From positions 718,053 through 782,052 of the forward strand of contig JAMPAP010000001.1 of NCBI GenBank assembly GCA_023667185.1: 64,000 nt of DNA, read 5' to 3'. Below the pieces are notes generated by a model that was not told where the DNA came from, made no database searches, and saw nothing but the letters and a program-made list of their open reading frames with translations. Source of the DNA: Lachnoclostridium sp. (GTDB lineage Bacteria > Bacteroidota > Bacteroidia > Bacteroidales > Muribaculaceae). Below, in pieces: positions 26,369 to 35,101 of this stretch; position 1 is the stretch's first letter, and each line of letters opens with the position of its first letter. Position numbers and translations under genes: made by a program.

Positions 26369-27919
26369 ATGTATCGGATCATAAGAAACATATTGGTTAT
26401 AATTTGCGTTGTGTCAGCTTCTTCGGAGGTTGTCACAGCGCAATCTATTGTTTCTCCGGAACTTATATGCCGACTTACATTGCCGGCTCATCGCAAACTG
26501 ATGGAGATATCATCCTCCTCGCCGGCTACGATGAACTTGCTCGACTCTGCAAGCTTTTCGGGTATAAGTGTCGGCTATGAATATGATCATCAGCAGCAGG
26601 CTCTTATGCAGCAGCTTGGCGACGGGGCGCAGCGGTTTTCCATTGATGCGCAGTCGTTCAGCCATCTCTCAGAGGCCACTACCGTGTGGGGGACGGCAGG
26701 ATTCTCTACCGGCTCGATGCGAAATGTGCGATGGAGCAACTGTATTGACTTCGAAAGAGTGGCTCCTTACGTCCTTGGAGATGGCACCGGGGGTGACTTG
26801 AGTACCCGTACCTACACATTCTCAGGTGGTTACAATCGTCGGTTTGATCGTTGGACTCTCGGAGTGGATGCCGCTTATCGTGCTGAAATAGCCTATCGTA
26901 ACCGTGATCCCCGTGTCAAGACAGTGGTCTCGGATCTTGATATTGACCTTGGAGGCTCCTATCGGTTTACCGACCGCTATGTGGCTGGCGTGAACACCGG
27001 AATCAATGTCTATAACCAGAATAGCGATCTCGAGTTTTATAATCCGGTTAACGATATTAATACATATCCGCTTACAGGCCTTGGCACATATTACAAGCGT
27101 TTTACCGGCAACACCACTAAGTCTACCGGTCATCAGAGCCTCGGCCTCTCCGTCGGTGTGCAGCTCATCCCGGTAAATGGAGAAGGGTTTGCCGCCGACA
27201 TCCTCTTTGACCATTACCGTATGAACGAGCGGCTGAGAAATTACAATAATCTTACACTCGCTTATACCGACAATAACCTCATGACGGCCAATCTGCTATA
27301 TTTATCCTCACTCTCATCACTGCTGAAAATAGCCCCCTCACTATCACTGACGTCACGCTCGCGCAAGGGCACGGAGAATCTCTTCGGCACATCTTCGGCC
27401 ATGAGCTACGACGTGATAGGCACGCGGAGCAATTACCGCCACTCCTCGCTAATCGGGCGGCTGCAAATTCCTGTGGAGCTGCATCTTGCTGCCGGGTATT
27501 TCACTGTTACCCCTGCTGCTACATTTGATCATACCTCTGAAAAAATCATTGATATTGACCGCCGTCTCAGTGTCAGCCATCTCACTCCGGAGCTTAATCT
27601 TGATTTCTCAGCCATTACCTCCCGCCGACTGCTTTGGAGAGCCGGACTGAGTGCTGCATACTCCTGCACGTCAGCCCCTGAGAAGGATAACAATATACTC
27701 CGGCAAGCGCCCTCTATCGAGCCGGATCAGCTGAGCTCCTGTGTGGTAGAAAATTATGATATGCTCATCGCTGACCATCTCGGCCTCGGCGCAAACATTA
27801 ATGTCACAAAACAAATTAACCGTATCATCTACGGCATTGAATTATCCTATAACTATTTCCACTATTCCGGTCACGGCAGCCGCAACAGTCTTGCCGTGAC
27901 GCTAAGTGCTACATTTTAA
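26369..27919 (+). CDS. Large outer-membrane beta-barrel protein (DUF6850-like)
   Basis: 516 aa with a signal peptide (about 1-25, VVTAQ) and then long runs of alternating strands with aromatic girdles (ISVGYEYDHQQQ, TYTFSGGYNRRFDRWTLGVD, YRFTDRYVAGVNTGINVYNQ), ending in a phenylalanine-terminated strand (NSLAVTLSATF), the outer-membrane insertion signal. No plug or TonB box, so it is a passive barrel or a structural partner. It resembles the DUF6850 family, often placed after DUF4876 genes. The stop is one base before the ATG of the ABC ATPase, showing tight coupling of outer- and inner-membrane genes. Confidence 0.78.
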   Translation: MYRIIRNILVIICVVSASSEVVTAQSIVSPELICRLTLPAHRKLMEISSSSPATMNLLDSASFSGISVGYEYDHQQQALMQQLGDGAQRFSIDAQSFSHLSEATTVWGTAGFSTGSMRNVRWSNCIDFERVAPYVLGDGTGGDLSTRTYTFSGGYNRRFDRWTLGVDAAYRAEIAYRNRDPRVKTVVSDLDIDLGGSYRFTDRYVAGVNTGINVYNQNSDLEFYNPVNDINTYPLTGLGTYYKRFTGNTTKSTGHQSLGLSVGVQLIPVNGEGFAADILFDHYRMNERLRNYNNLTLAYTDNNLMTANLLYLSSLSSLLKIAPSLSLTSRSRKGTENLFGTSSAMSYDVIGTRSNYRHSSLIGRLQIPVELHLAAGYFTVTPAATFDHTSEKIIDIDRRLSVSHLTPELNLDFSAITSRRLLWRAGLSAAYSCTSAPEKDNNILRQAPSIEPDQLSSCVVENYDMLIADHLGLGANINVTKQINRIIYGIELSYNYFHYSGHGSRNSLAVTLSATF

Positions 27920-27920
27920 T

Positions 27921-28820
27921 ATGAACCAATCATCCGAACCTGTAATTTCAGTGCAGGGACTGACCCAACGATATGGCACCGGTCGCATCATCTATAGCGA
28001 CTTGAGCTTCGAAGTGCCCCAAGGACGTATCCTCGGCCTGTTGGGTAAGAACGGCACCGGTAAAACCACCACCATCAATATCCTGATGGGTTACCTGCGC
28101 CCCCAGAAAGGGGAGTGCCGCATCTTCGGCGAGCCTATTACCTCGCTTTCCCCCGCCACCCGCAGTCGTATTGCCCTCCTTATCGAAGGGCATGTGCAAT
28201 ACTCGTTTATGACCATCGCTCAGATCGAGAAGTTTTATTCCCGGTTTTATCCCCGCTGGAACAGCGATGCTTACTACGAGCTTATGAAGAAACTCCACGT
28301 TTCACCCTGGCAGCGCATCTCGTCGATGTCGTGCGGCCAGCGCTCTCAAGTGGCTCTGGGGCTTATCCTCGCCCAGAATGCTGACCTTCTTGTGCTTGAC
28401 GATTTCTCGCTCGGCCTTGATCCGGGCTACCGTCGCCTGTTTGTAGACTACCTCCGCGAGTTTGCCAAGGCTGAAGACAAAACCGTATTCATGACCTCCC
28501 ACATAATCCAGGATCTCGAGCGCCTTATTGATGACTGTATTATCCTCGATTATGGCAAGATTCTTACCCAGATGCCGGTTGACGACCTTCTCCGTGACCT
28601 CAGCCGCTACACATTTGTCTCGTCTGATGATTTCACACTCCCTGAAGATGATGCCATTGTAAATCCATCGCGCATCAACACCTTGACCGAACTGTTTACT
28701 TTCAAGGATATGGATTATGTCAAGGGCTATCTGGAGCACAATAATATTAACTACTCTGACCTGCGGCGAAATGATATGTCGCTCGAGGATGCTTTCATCG
28801 GTCTGACCGGAAAATATTGA
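27921..28820 (+). CDS. ABC transporter ATP-binding protein with altered signature motifs
   Basis: 299 aa from the ATG at 27921, one base after the preceding stop; a longer reading from 27906 overlaps that gene and is not preferred. Walker A is GLLGKNGTGKTTTINILMG (about residues 36-54). The ABC signature is degenerate (SMSCGQRSQV in place of LSGGQ) and Walker B reads LLVLDDFSLGLD, with Asp where the catalytic Glu normally stands. The Q-loop region and the switch His (FMTSHIIQDLE) are present. Asp at the Glu position usually slows hydrolysis, so this may be a slow or regulatory ATPase (inference). Its partner is the permease that starts 2 bases after its stop. Confidence 0.88.
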   Translation: MNQSSEPVISVQGLTQRYGTGRIIYSDLSFEVPQGRILGLLGKNGTGKTTTINILMGYLRPQKGECRIFGEPITSLSPATRSRIALLIEGHVQYSFMTIAQIEKFYSRFYPRWNSDAYYELMKKLHVSPWQRISSMSCGQRSQVALGLILAQNADLLVLDDFSLGLDPGYRRLFVDYLREFAKAEDKTVFMTSHIIQDLERLIDDCIILDYGKILTQMPVDDLLRDLSRYTFVSSDDFTLPEDDAIVNPSRINTLTELFTFKDMDYVKGYLEHNNINYSDLRRNDMSLEDAFIGLTGKY

Positions 28821-28822
28821 TT

Positions 28823-29494
28823 ATGGAAAAAGCATTGTTTTATAAAGAATGGCTCAAGACGCGCAACATCTTCTTTGTGGCGCTACTCGTTGCCGTAGCC
28901 ATGGCCGGATACGTCGTTCTGGTCATGAACCGCCTTATAGAAATTCATGGTGTGGATCATCTGTGGCTCATAATGCTCATGAAGGATAATAGTTTTGTAG
29001 ATTTCCTGAAATATGTCCCTCTGGCAGTGGGATTGGCTATCGGCGCTGCTCAGATGGTGCCCGAGATGGTTCAGAAACGATTGAAGCTTACCCTTCACCT
29101 CCCTTATCCGCAGGGGCGGCTCGTGGCACTGATGCTGTTTGCCGGTATAGCAGAGCTTCTCGTCATTTACATTATCCAGCTTGCTATAGTGGTGATCTAT
29201 GATGCCTCGATCTTGCCTCATGAGCTCGTAGGGCGAGTGGCTCTGACGATGTTGCCCTGGTATTTCGCCGGCTTCACCGCCTATCTTTTCGTGACCGCTA
29301 TCTGCCTTGAAGGCACATGGATTATGCGAATAGTTTTGGCGCTTCTCGCTGTGGCTACGCTGATGATCTACTTCCTCCAACCAGCCCTCGAGGCCTATAA
29401 CGGTATGATACTTATTATGATAGTTTTTATTCTGCTGCTGACGGTGTTGTCGTTTGGCTCGGTTTTACGGTTTAAGGAGGGCCGTCAGGATTGA
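28823..29494 (+). CDS. ABC-2-type membrane permease-like protein
   Basis: 223 aa starting at ATG 28823, 2 bases after the ATPase stop (an upstream TTG overlapping that stop is a worse start). It begins MEKALFYKEWLKTRN, the membrane-proximal 'KEW' motif of ABC-2 permeases, and has about six hydrophobic segments (FFVALLVAVAMAGYVVLVM, YVPLAVGLAIGAAQMV, LLVIYIIQLAIVVIY, TMLPWYFAGFTAYLFV, IVLALLAVATLMIYFL, MILIMIVFILLLTVLSF). With the ATPase it would form a small inner-membrane complex. One base separates it from the DUF4857-like gene. Confidence 0.75.
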   Translation: MEKALFYKEWLKTRNIFFVALLVAVAMAGYVVLVMNRLIEIHGVDHLWLIMLMKDNSFVDFLKYVPLAVGLAIGAAQMVPEMVQKRLKLTLHLPYPQGRLVALMLFAGIAELLVIYIIQLAIVVIYDASILPHELVGRVALTMLPWYFAGFTAYLFVTAICLEGTWIMRIVLALLAVATLMIYFLQPALEAYNGMILIMIVFILLLTVLSFGSVLRFKEGRQD

Positions 29495-29495
29495 T

Positions 29496-30716
29496 ATGAA
29501 ATCTGCCTATAAAATATTTTTAAACGCTCTGTGTATCATCGTATTGTCATGGTTTCTCCCCTGGCTTTACTCGCTCTCTTTCCCGGTAGTTAATAGAGAT
29601 CCTTACCTGACTTATTCTCCGGTGGCCAATACGATGGTGCTATCCTACGGTAAGGACAGTATTTTCACAATCGGTGCCGATGGTAAGCGTAGCTCTGAAT
29701 ATCTTACTGAGGATCAGCGTGACTCGCTTCTTCCTCACCTCCACTCCACTCAGCTGATGGCGCGCGATCTCATGCCTGACTCCGTAAATGGGGTAGAGCT
29801 TTCAGTGGCCAACATCAGGCATAACGCATGGACATTCTCCTCACTTCCGCGCGACATCAACAAGGTGTCTGCCGACGTATATATGATGATGGAGTCGACG
29901 CCCGCGCGCATTGACCTTGAGGATCCTAAAGAGGTATTCCGCCTCGACGGAAAGGTTGAGTTTGTAGATATTGCTACAAATAAGGTTAACACCGTGCGTA
30001 GCAGCCGGTTTAACGACGTGTTTATCGACCGCGGCTTCGAGTATCCGGTTAAAGCCTTGATGGCCAACGTCACATCCCGCAAGCAATATGACGAGGGCTA
30101 CCTCATGATTGACAACAAGGGCGACATCTTTCACCTCAAGCAGATGGCCGGACGCCCCTACATGGTCAAGGTCAACAAGCCTGACTCGATCGTCGCCGCT
30201 CATCCGTTTGTCATGGAAAACATTGACCATCGTGAGCTCGGCTTGATCTCTGACGAAAACCATAACCTCTATGCGCTTGAGCGTGAGGGCTACCGGCTTG
30301 TACATCTTCCCATAGGGAAGGTCGACCCCGAAAAGGAGAAGATTTTCATCTCAAAAAATATCTTTAACTGGATAGTGAAAATCAGCGATTCCGAGGGAGC
30401 ACGATGGATAGTCCTCGACTCTAAGGATTATTCCCCCGTGGGACGCTTTGAAATCACCTATCCCGTGACGCCTCAGGCAGTCATCGCAGGTTACATCTTC
30501 CCGTTCAGCCTCTCGTTTACCGCCACTACTGACTGCTTCGCCTATCCCCGATTAGGCTCATTCTCGTGGCACGCCTTGGCGCTCAACCTCCTTCTCGGCC
30601 TGATACTTTTATATGTCATCCGCCGACAATCTGTAACTGAAAAATCATTAAAATTTGCAATAACACTTATTTTTGGTATTTTTGCATTCATTCCTTTCAT
30701 AATCATTCGACACTAA
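29496..30716 (+). CDS. DUF4857-like membrane-anchored protein
   Basis: 406 aa from the ATG at 29496. An N-terminal membrane helix (IFLNALCIIVLSWFLPWLY, about residues 6-24) leads to a periplasmic beta-rich region of ~300 residues containing propeller-like repeats (YLMIDNKGDIFHLKQMAG, LGLISDENHNLYALEREG). Three hydrophobic segments close the protein (AVIAGYIFPFSLSF, LALNLLLGLILLYVI, FAITLIFGIFAFIPFIIIR). It resembles DUF4857, a family of unknown role linked to ABC genes in Bacteroidetes. Its large periplasmic part could bridge the inner-membrane ABC pair to the outer-membrane proteins of the operon (inference). Confidence 0.72.
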   Translation: MKSAYKIFLNALCIIVLSWFLPWLYSLSFPVVNRDPYLTYSPVANTMVLSYGKDSIFTIGADGKRSSEYLTEDQRDSLLPHLHSTQLMARDLMPDSVNGVELSVANIRHNAWTFSSLPRDINKVSADVYMMMESTPARIDLEDPKEVFRLDGKVEFVDIATNKVNTVRSSRFNDVFIDRGFEYPVKALMANVTSRKQYDEGYLMIDNKGDIFHLKQMAGRPYMVKVNKPDSIVAAHPFVMENIDHRELGLISDENHNLYALEREGYRLVHLPIGKVDPEKEKIFISKNIFNWIVKISDSEGARWIVLDSKDYSPVGRFEITYPVTPQAVIAGYIFPFSLSFTATTDCFAYPRLGSFSWHALALNLLLGLILLYVIRRQSVTEKSLKFAITLIFGIFAFIPFIIIRH

Positions 30717-30720
30717 TCAA

Positions 30721-31341
30721 ATGAAAAAATCACTATTTTTTGCATCAATTGCAGTGCTGGCCATGTCGCTGGCATCATGTGGCGGCTCAAATCAGAAAGC
30801 CGCTGAAGAAGAAACCCCTGAAGTTGCAGTCATAACAGTAGACCAGCTGTATGCCGACGCTGACGCCCTCGTAGGCGACACCGTAGTAGTAGAAGGCGTA
30901 TGCGCCCACCTCTGCGCCCATGGTGGCCGCAAGGCTTTCCTCGCCGGCTCAGCCGATTCGCTTATCATCCGCAGCGAAGCCTTCCCCCTCATGGGTGAAT
31001 CCTTCCCCACTTCTACCGTCAACCATTCCATGCGTCTTACCGGCGTAGTGCGCGAAACCCGCATCGATGAAGAAGCCATCCAGCAGATGGAAAAAGACTT
31101 TGCAGAGCGTGTGGAATCTGTAGCAAAAACCGATGGCGAAGAGTCAGCTGAGCTCGTTGCCAAAGCAGCCTCGGGATGTGATACCGAGCGTGCAGCCCAG
31201 GGTCAGAAAGAGATCAGCACCTTCAACGACCGCATGGCCGACTATCGCGCCCGCATCGCCGCCCGTCAGGAAAAAGAAGGCATCCCCTACCTCTCCTTCT
31301 ACTACATTGACGCCATCTCCTACGTCACCCTCGACGAATAA
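30721..31341 (+). CDS. Small Cys/His-containing lipoprotein, OB-fold-like
   Basis: 206 aa with a lipobox (LASCGGSNQ, Cys about 20). Residues ~40-115 read like a small OB-type beta-barrel (ADALVGDTVVVEGVCAHLCA then HGGRKAFL, SMRLTGVVRETRID), with a C-x3-C-x-H arrangement (CAHLCAH) that could hold a metal or a disulfide. A helical, charged C-terminal part contains a further Cys (AASGCDTE). I do not recognise the exact family. It is the last gene of the seven-gene operon (5 bp after the DUF4857-like gene) and is followed by a hairpin. A metal or redox role would fit but is only inference. Confidence 0.7.
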   Translation: MKKSLFFASIAVLAMSLASCGGSNQKAAEEETPEVAVITVDQLYADADALVGDTVVVEGVCAHLCAHGGRKAFLAGSADSLIIRSEAFPLMGESFPTSTVNHSMRLTGVVRETRIDEEAIQQMEKDFAERVESVAKTDGEESAELVAKAASGCDTERAAQGQKEISTFNDRMADYRARIAARQEKEGIPYLSFYYIDAISYVTLDE

Positions 31342-31366
31342 TCCCCCTCCCTCCATCCATCATACC

Positions 31367-31399
31367 AAGCGCGGGGCACCATTTCGGTACCCCGCGCTT
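31367..31399 (+). terminator. GC-rich hairpin ending the seven-gene operon
   Basis: AAGCGCGGGG and CCCCGCGCTT form a 10-bp perfect stem, extended by ACC/GGT across one mismatch, with a 5-base loop. It lies 26 bp after the last stop. There is no long T-run, so termination may be shared with the next hairpin. Confidence 0.65.
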
Positions 31400-31436
31400 A
31401 ATGTAGGTTCCAGTCATTAGAAAGCCAATTGAGATT

Positions 31437-31460
31437 AATCTCCGCAAAAATGCGGAGATT
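31437..31460. terminator. Second hairpin upstream of the Fic gene
   Basis: A 9-bp perfect stem AATCTCCGC/GCGGAGATT with a 6-base A-rich loop, just before the Fic promoter. It could complete termination of the upstream operon or insulate the Fic gene. Confidence 0.5.
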
Positions 31461-31461
31461 A

Positions 31462-31493
31462 TTTGGTGAATTCACCGCAAAAGATTATCTTTG
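31462..31493 (+). promoter_or_regulatory. Promoter of the Fic gene with central palindrome
   Basis: TTTG (31462-31465), 20 bases, TATCTTTG (31486-31493): full consensus. The spacer begins with the 12-bp perfect palindrome GGTGAATTCACC (31464-31475), a likely operator. The -7 element ends only 4 bases before the ATG at 31498, so the mRNA should be leaderless or nearly so. Confidence 0.85.
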
Positions 31494-31497
31494 TGTT

Positions 31498-32616
31498 ATG
31501 AGACGAAATTTATTACATAGCAGATATATCTGGCAATTAGAGGATTGGCCTGATTTCAGTTGGGATTCTGAAGCGTTGCTTGAACCGATCGGTAAGCTCA
31601 ACCGGATGCTCGGGCTTCTGAACGGTAGGATGTCGATGCTTGGATTTAGCGATAGAAGCCGATCTCTATTGTCAACCATGACAGAGGAACTGATCACATC
31701 ATCAGAGATTGAGGGTGTGATGCTCAACCCTCAGTCAGTGAGAAGCAGTATTGCCCGACGGCTCGGTATAGAGGATGACGGACTACTCGTAGAGGATCAT
31801 TATGTCGAGGGATTAGTTGACGTAATGCTCGATGCTGTAAGGAATTGCCGTAAACCATTGACTGACGAGCGATTGTTTGGATGGCATGCAGCATTATTCC
31901 CCCTCGGACGCAGTGGTATGCACCGTATCACGGTTGCCGACTGGCGAAAAGGTGATGAACCGATGCGAGTAGTATCAGGCGCGTTCGGACATGAAAAGGT
32001 GCATTATGAAGCACCCGAGTCAGGGATTATCCCGGCAGAAATGAGCCGACTTATAAATTGGTGCAATACAGCTGACATTTCACCTTTAATCATGGCTGCG
32101 GTTGCTCAATTATGGTTTGTCACCGTTCATCCGTTTGATGACGGCAACGGACGCATAAGTCGTACCCTTGCTGATATGTTTCTCGCCCGGCTTGACATAG
32201 AATCAGCAAGATATTACAGTATGTCGGCTGAAATTAATCGTAATAAAAAGTCGTATTATGAGGCTCTTGAACGTGCACAAAAGGGCAATGTTGATATTAC
32301 AGAATGGATCTTGTGGTTTTTCGGAAGTCTGGATAGCGCTATTGATCGCGCAATCAATATTATTGAAAAAGCGATGCAAAAGGGTGCATACTGGGATAGA
32401 TTTCGTAATGTCAATATAAACGAGCGTCAGCGCAAGATCATCAATCGCTTGTGGGATGGGTTTGATGGAAAACTGACATCCTCCAAGTGGGCCAAGGTTT
32501 GCAGCTGCTCACAGGATACGGCTTTGCGGGATATTAACGATTTGATAGCCAAAGGTATGCTCCGTAATAGCGGCGAGGGAGGTAGAAGCGTCAACTATCT
32601 TCTCAACCTGAAGTAA
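31498..32616 (+). CDS. Fic-family AMPylase-like protein (DUF4172 N-terminus, class II autoinhibited)
   Basis: 372 aa from the ATG at 31498; earlier in-frame starts lie upstream of the promoter. Domains: a DUF4172-type N-terminus (YIWQLEDWPDFSWD), an inhibitory helix TSSEIEGVML (S-x3-E-G, about residues 64-73) that blocks the ATP site, and the Fic core with HPFDDGNGRISR (His about 211), which is the complete active motif. The C-terminal ~60 residues are a winged helix (LTSSKWAKVCSCSQDTALRD then INDL). It probably transfers AMP to a protein target and may bind its own promoter palindrome through the C-terminal domain (inference). Proteins of this layout are widespread stand-alone genes and not necessarily toxins. 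Confidence 0.9.
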   Translation: MRRNLLHSRYIWQLEDWPDFSWDSEALLEPIGKLNRMLGLLNGRMSMLGFSDRSRSLLSTMTEELITSSEIEGVMLNPQSVRSSIARRLGIEDDGLLVEDHYVEGLVDVMLDAVRNCRKPLTDERLFGWHAALFPLGRSGMHRITVADWRKGDEPMRVVSGAFGHEKVHYEAPESGIIPAEMSRLINWCNTADISPLIMAAVAQLWFVTVHPFDDGNGRISRTLADMFLARLDIESARYYSMSAEINRNKKSYYEALERAQKGNVDITEWILWFFGSLDSAIDRAINIIEKAMQKGAYWDRFRNVNINERQRKIINRLWDGFDGKLTSSKWAKVCSCSQDTALRDINDLIAKGMLRNSGEGGRSVNYLLNLK

Positions 32617-32635
32617 AGGTGTTTATTGACATGGG

Positions 32636-35035
32636 TTAGAAGTCGACGGTGAGGCGGACGTTGAGCTGGCGGCGGGTCAGGTAGTTGGGGACGGCATACT
32701 GGATGTCGTTGACGTCAGTAACCCAGTAGTAGGAGCTGACGTTGGAGATGTCGAGGAGGTTAAACACGTCGAGGCCGAGCCAGATACTTTTCAGGTGGCG
32801 CGCCCAGCCGGAGCGTGTCTCGCCCGATTTGAGCGGGGAGAGCAGGGCGTATGAGAATCCGGCGTCGATACGTTTGTAGGGTGGGGTGCGGAAGTAACCT
32901 TTATCGCGGGTGGACTGCGGAGCGGTGGTGGGGAGGCCGTCAGAGAAGATGCCGCGAAGGGAGAATTTCAGCTTGGGGAATTTCGGGAAGTAGTCAGTGA
33001 AAAAGAGCCCGAAGCTGTAGCGACGGTCAGTGGGGCGGGGGACGTTGACGCCATGGAGCTTTTCGTTGGTTTTCATCAATGAGAAGCTGATCCAGGAGTC
33101 AGAGCCTGGGACAAACTGACCGAACAGTTTCATGTCGAGACCGGCAGCGTAGCCCGATGATTCATTTAATCCGGAATACACAATCTTCAGGTTGTCAATC
33201 TCGTAGGGTACGAGGTTGGACAGCGCCTTGTAATAAAGTTCGGCCGAGAACTTGAAGGGGCGATTCATGGCACGGAATGTGTAGTCTGACCCCGCAATGA
33301 GGTGGAAGCTGCGCTGCGACTTGATGTTGGTGTTGAGGATTATGGTGCTGTTGCCGTCAGCGTCCATAACGGGTTGACGGTATTCTTTGTAGAATGGCGA
33401 CTGGTAGTAAAGACCTGTGGCAAAGCGGAATGCCCAGTTATGGTAATTTTCCGGGACGAAACCGGCGTTGATACGCGGGCTGAAGAGAAATTCTTTGTTA
33501 AACGACCAGTAGCTCAAGCGTATACCCCCGTTTACGGTAATATATCCGGCATCAGTTGAGATCTTCCAGGCATCCTGCACGAAGGCCGCCCAGCGGGTAG
33601 AGGAAATGTCGTGGCGGGAGTCGAGATTGTAGATCACTTTTACGGCCTGACCGGTGGAGGGGAGGGAGAATCCGGCTGAGTCACGCATCTCCCATTCGCG
33701 GCTGCGGTCGTGGATCTTGTCGTGACGAATATCGGTGCCGTAAGTGAGAGTGTGGTTGCGATTGAGGGCCGTTGAGCCTCGTAGCTGGAGAGCCATCACT
33801 GAGGCTTTCAGGCGGTTGCGGGCGTGCTCGTGATACTTGCCTACGCCGAGTTCACCGCCTACGTCCGACGTACCGGCCTGGTCAAGCCAGTATTCACCCG
33901 AGATGTCGTAGGCCACAAGCTCATTGGTGAGGAATCCGGAGGCAAGGAGCTGAAGCTCAGTCGACCGCGAGTGGCGGTAGTTGAGCGAAAGTGCTCCGAA
34001 GAATGTCTCGAAGCGATCCTTCTCGTGACCGTCAAAATACACGGTAAACTGCTTGGCATCCATCGATGTGCCGAAGGTGGTGGTGCGGTTTACGGGGGTG
34101 AACTTGTAGTTATTGATGGCGATGTTGCCGAGGAATGATACTGTTAGTTTCTTGCTCAGGCTCAGCGAGAGCGAGGTCTGATAGTCAAAAAACGTAGGGT
34201 CATACTCTCCCTTTGTGTCCATTGACGACAGAAGAGATGAGTTGCGCTTGTAGCGAAGGCCGTGGAGCTGAGAGAAGCGGCCCGAGTTTTGACCTATGGC
34301 GAGATTTGCCCCCATAAGGCTTACTCCTACTGACCCCTCGAAAGCCTCGGGCTGACGATAGGTGATATCGAGAGCGCTCGACATCTTGTCGCCATATTGA
34401 GCCGTGAAGCCACCGGTGGAGAAGCCGATAGCCCCCACAAGGTCAGGGTTGATAATCGAGAGTCCCTCCTGCTGGCCGGAGCTGATGAGCTGTGGTCGAT
34501 ATACCTCTATGCCATTGATATACACGCTGTTTTCGTCATACGAGCCACCGCGCACCGAGTATTGGCTTGACATCTCGTTACCTGAAGAGACTCCGGCCAT
34601 CGTTGTGAGTAGCGACTCCACTGAGCCGCCCGAAACGTCAGGCGACAGCTTCAGCTGCTCTTTGTCAATAAGCGCTATGGAGCCGGTCTGCTTCTTCAAT
34701 TCGGTGATTTCCACCTCGTTGAGCATCTCGGTATTGAGTTGCATCCGCATATTGAGCGTTACATCGCCCGAGGCATCAATCAGTGTGGATTTTGCGTCGC
34801 GATATCCGATACATGAAAAGTGCACCGTAATAGTATCAGCTGCCGGGCATGTCAGAGAATAATCGCCATCGAGCCCCGAGGTTGTACCGATAGCCGTACC
34901 GCCGATACGCACGGTGACAAACTCAACCGGCTGATTATCAGCGTCAGTAATTTTGCCGTGAATCTTCACACCCGTTGCCGCCGAGGCACCGATGCACGAC
35001 AGTATAGTCAATATGATATAGAATATTCGTCTCAT
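32636..35035 (-). CDS. TonB-dependent outer-membrane receptor
   Basis: 799 aa. A signal peptide (about 1-20), a carboxypeptidase-like domain (VKIHGKITDADNQPVEFVTV, residues ~23-105), a plug (NEVEITELKKQTGSIALI, VESLLTTMAGVSSGNEMSSQ then YSVRGGSYDENSVYINGIEV) and a barrel whose last strand ends QLNVRLTVDF. The plug sequence is of the Fe-siderophore/colicin-receptor type rather than SusC, and no SusD or lipoprotein partner follows. Substrate unknown. It is transcribed alone; the Fic gene converges on it with 19 bases between the stops. Confidence 0.9.
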   Translation of the reverse strand: MRRIFYIILTILSCIGASAATGVKIHGKITDADNQPVEFVTVRIGGTAIGTTSGLDGDYSLTCPAADTITVHFSCIGYRDAKSTLIDASGDVTLNMRMQLNTEMLNEVEITELKKQTGSIALIDKEQLKLSPDVSGGSVESLLTTMAGVSSGNEMSSQYSVRGGSYDENSVYINGIEVYRPQLISSGQQEGLSIINPDLVGAIGFSTGGFTAQYGDKMSSALDITYRQPEAFEGSVGVSLMGANLAIGQNSGRFSQLHGLRYKRNSSLLSSMDTKGEYDPTFFDYQTSLSLSLSKKLTVSFLGNIAINNYKFTPVNRTTTFGTSMDAKQFTVYFDGHEKDRFETFFGALSLNYRHSRSTELQLLASGFLTNELVAYDISGEYWLDQAGTSDVGGELGVGKYHEHARNRLKASVMALQLRGSTALNRNHTLTYGTDIRHDKIHDRSREWEMRDSAGFSLPSTGQAVKVIYNLDSRHDISSTRWAAFVQDAWKISTDAGYITVNGGIRLSYWSFNKEFLFSPRINAGFVPENYHNWAFRFATGLYYQSPFYKEYRQPVMDADGNSTIILNTNIKSQRSFHLIAGSDYTFRAMNRPFKFSAELYYKALSNLVPYEIDNLKIVYSGLNESSGYAAGLDMKLFGQFVPGSDSWISFSLMKTNEKLHGVNVPRPTDRRYSFGLFFTDYFPKFPKLKFSLRGIFSDGLPTTAPQSTRDKGYFRTPPYKRIDAGFSYALLSPLKSGETRSGWARHLKSIWLGLDVFNLLDISNVSSYYWVTDVNDIQYAVPNYLTRRQLNVRLTVDF

Positions 35036-35101
35036 TATATATATAACGCGAAAAATCCCAAATAATTATATCAACCTGTCGTGCAAACATTGGGAGCGGG
35101 G

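Noticed and set aside
32636..35035. SusC/SusD polysaccharide locus
   Set aside because: The receptor has no SusD partner or carbohydrate enzymes next to it, and its plug is not of the SusC type.
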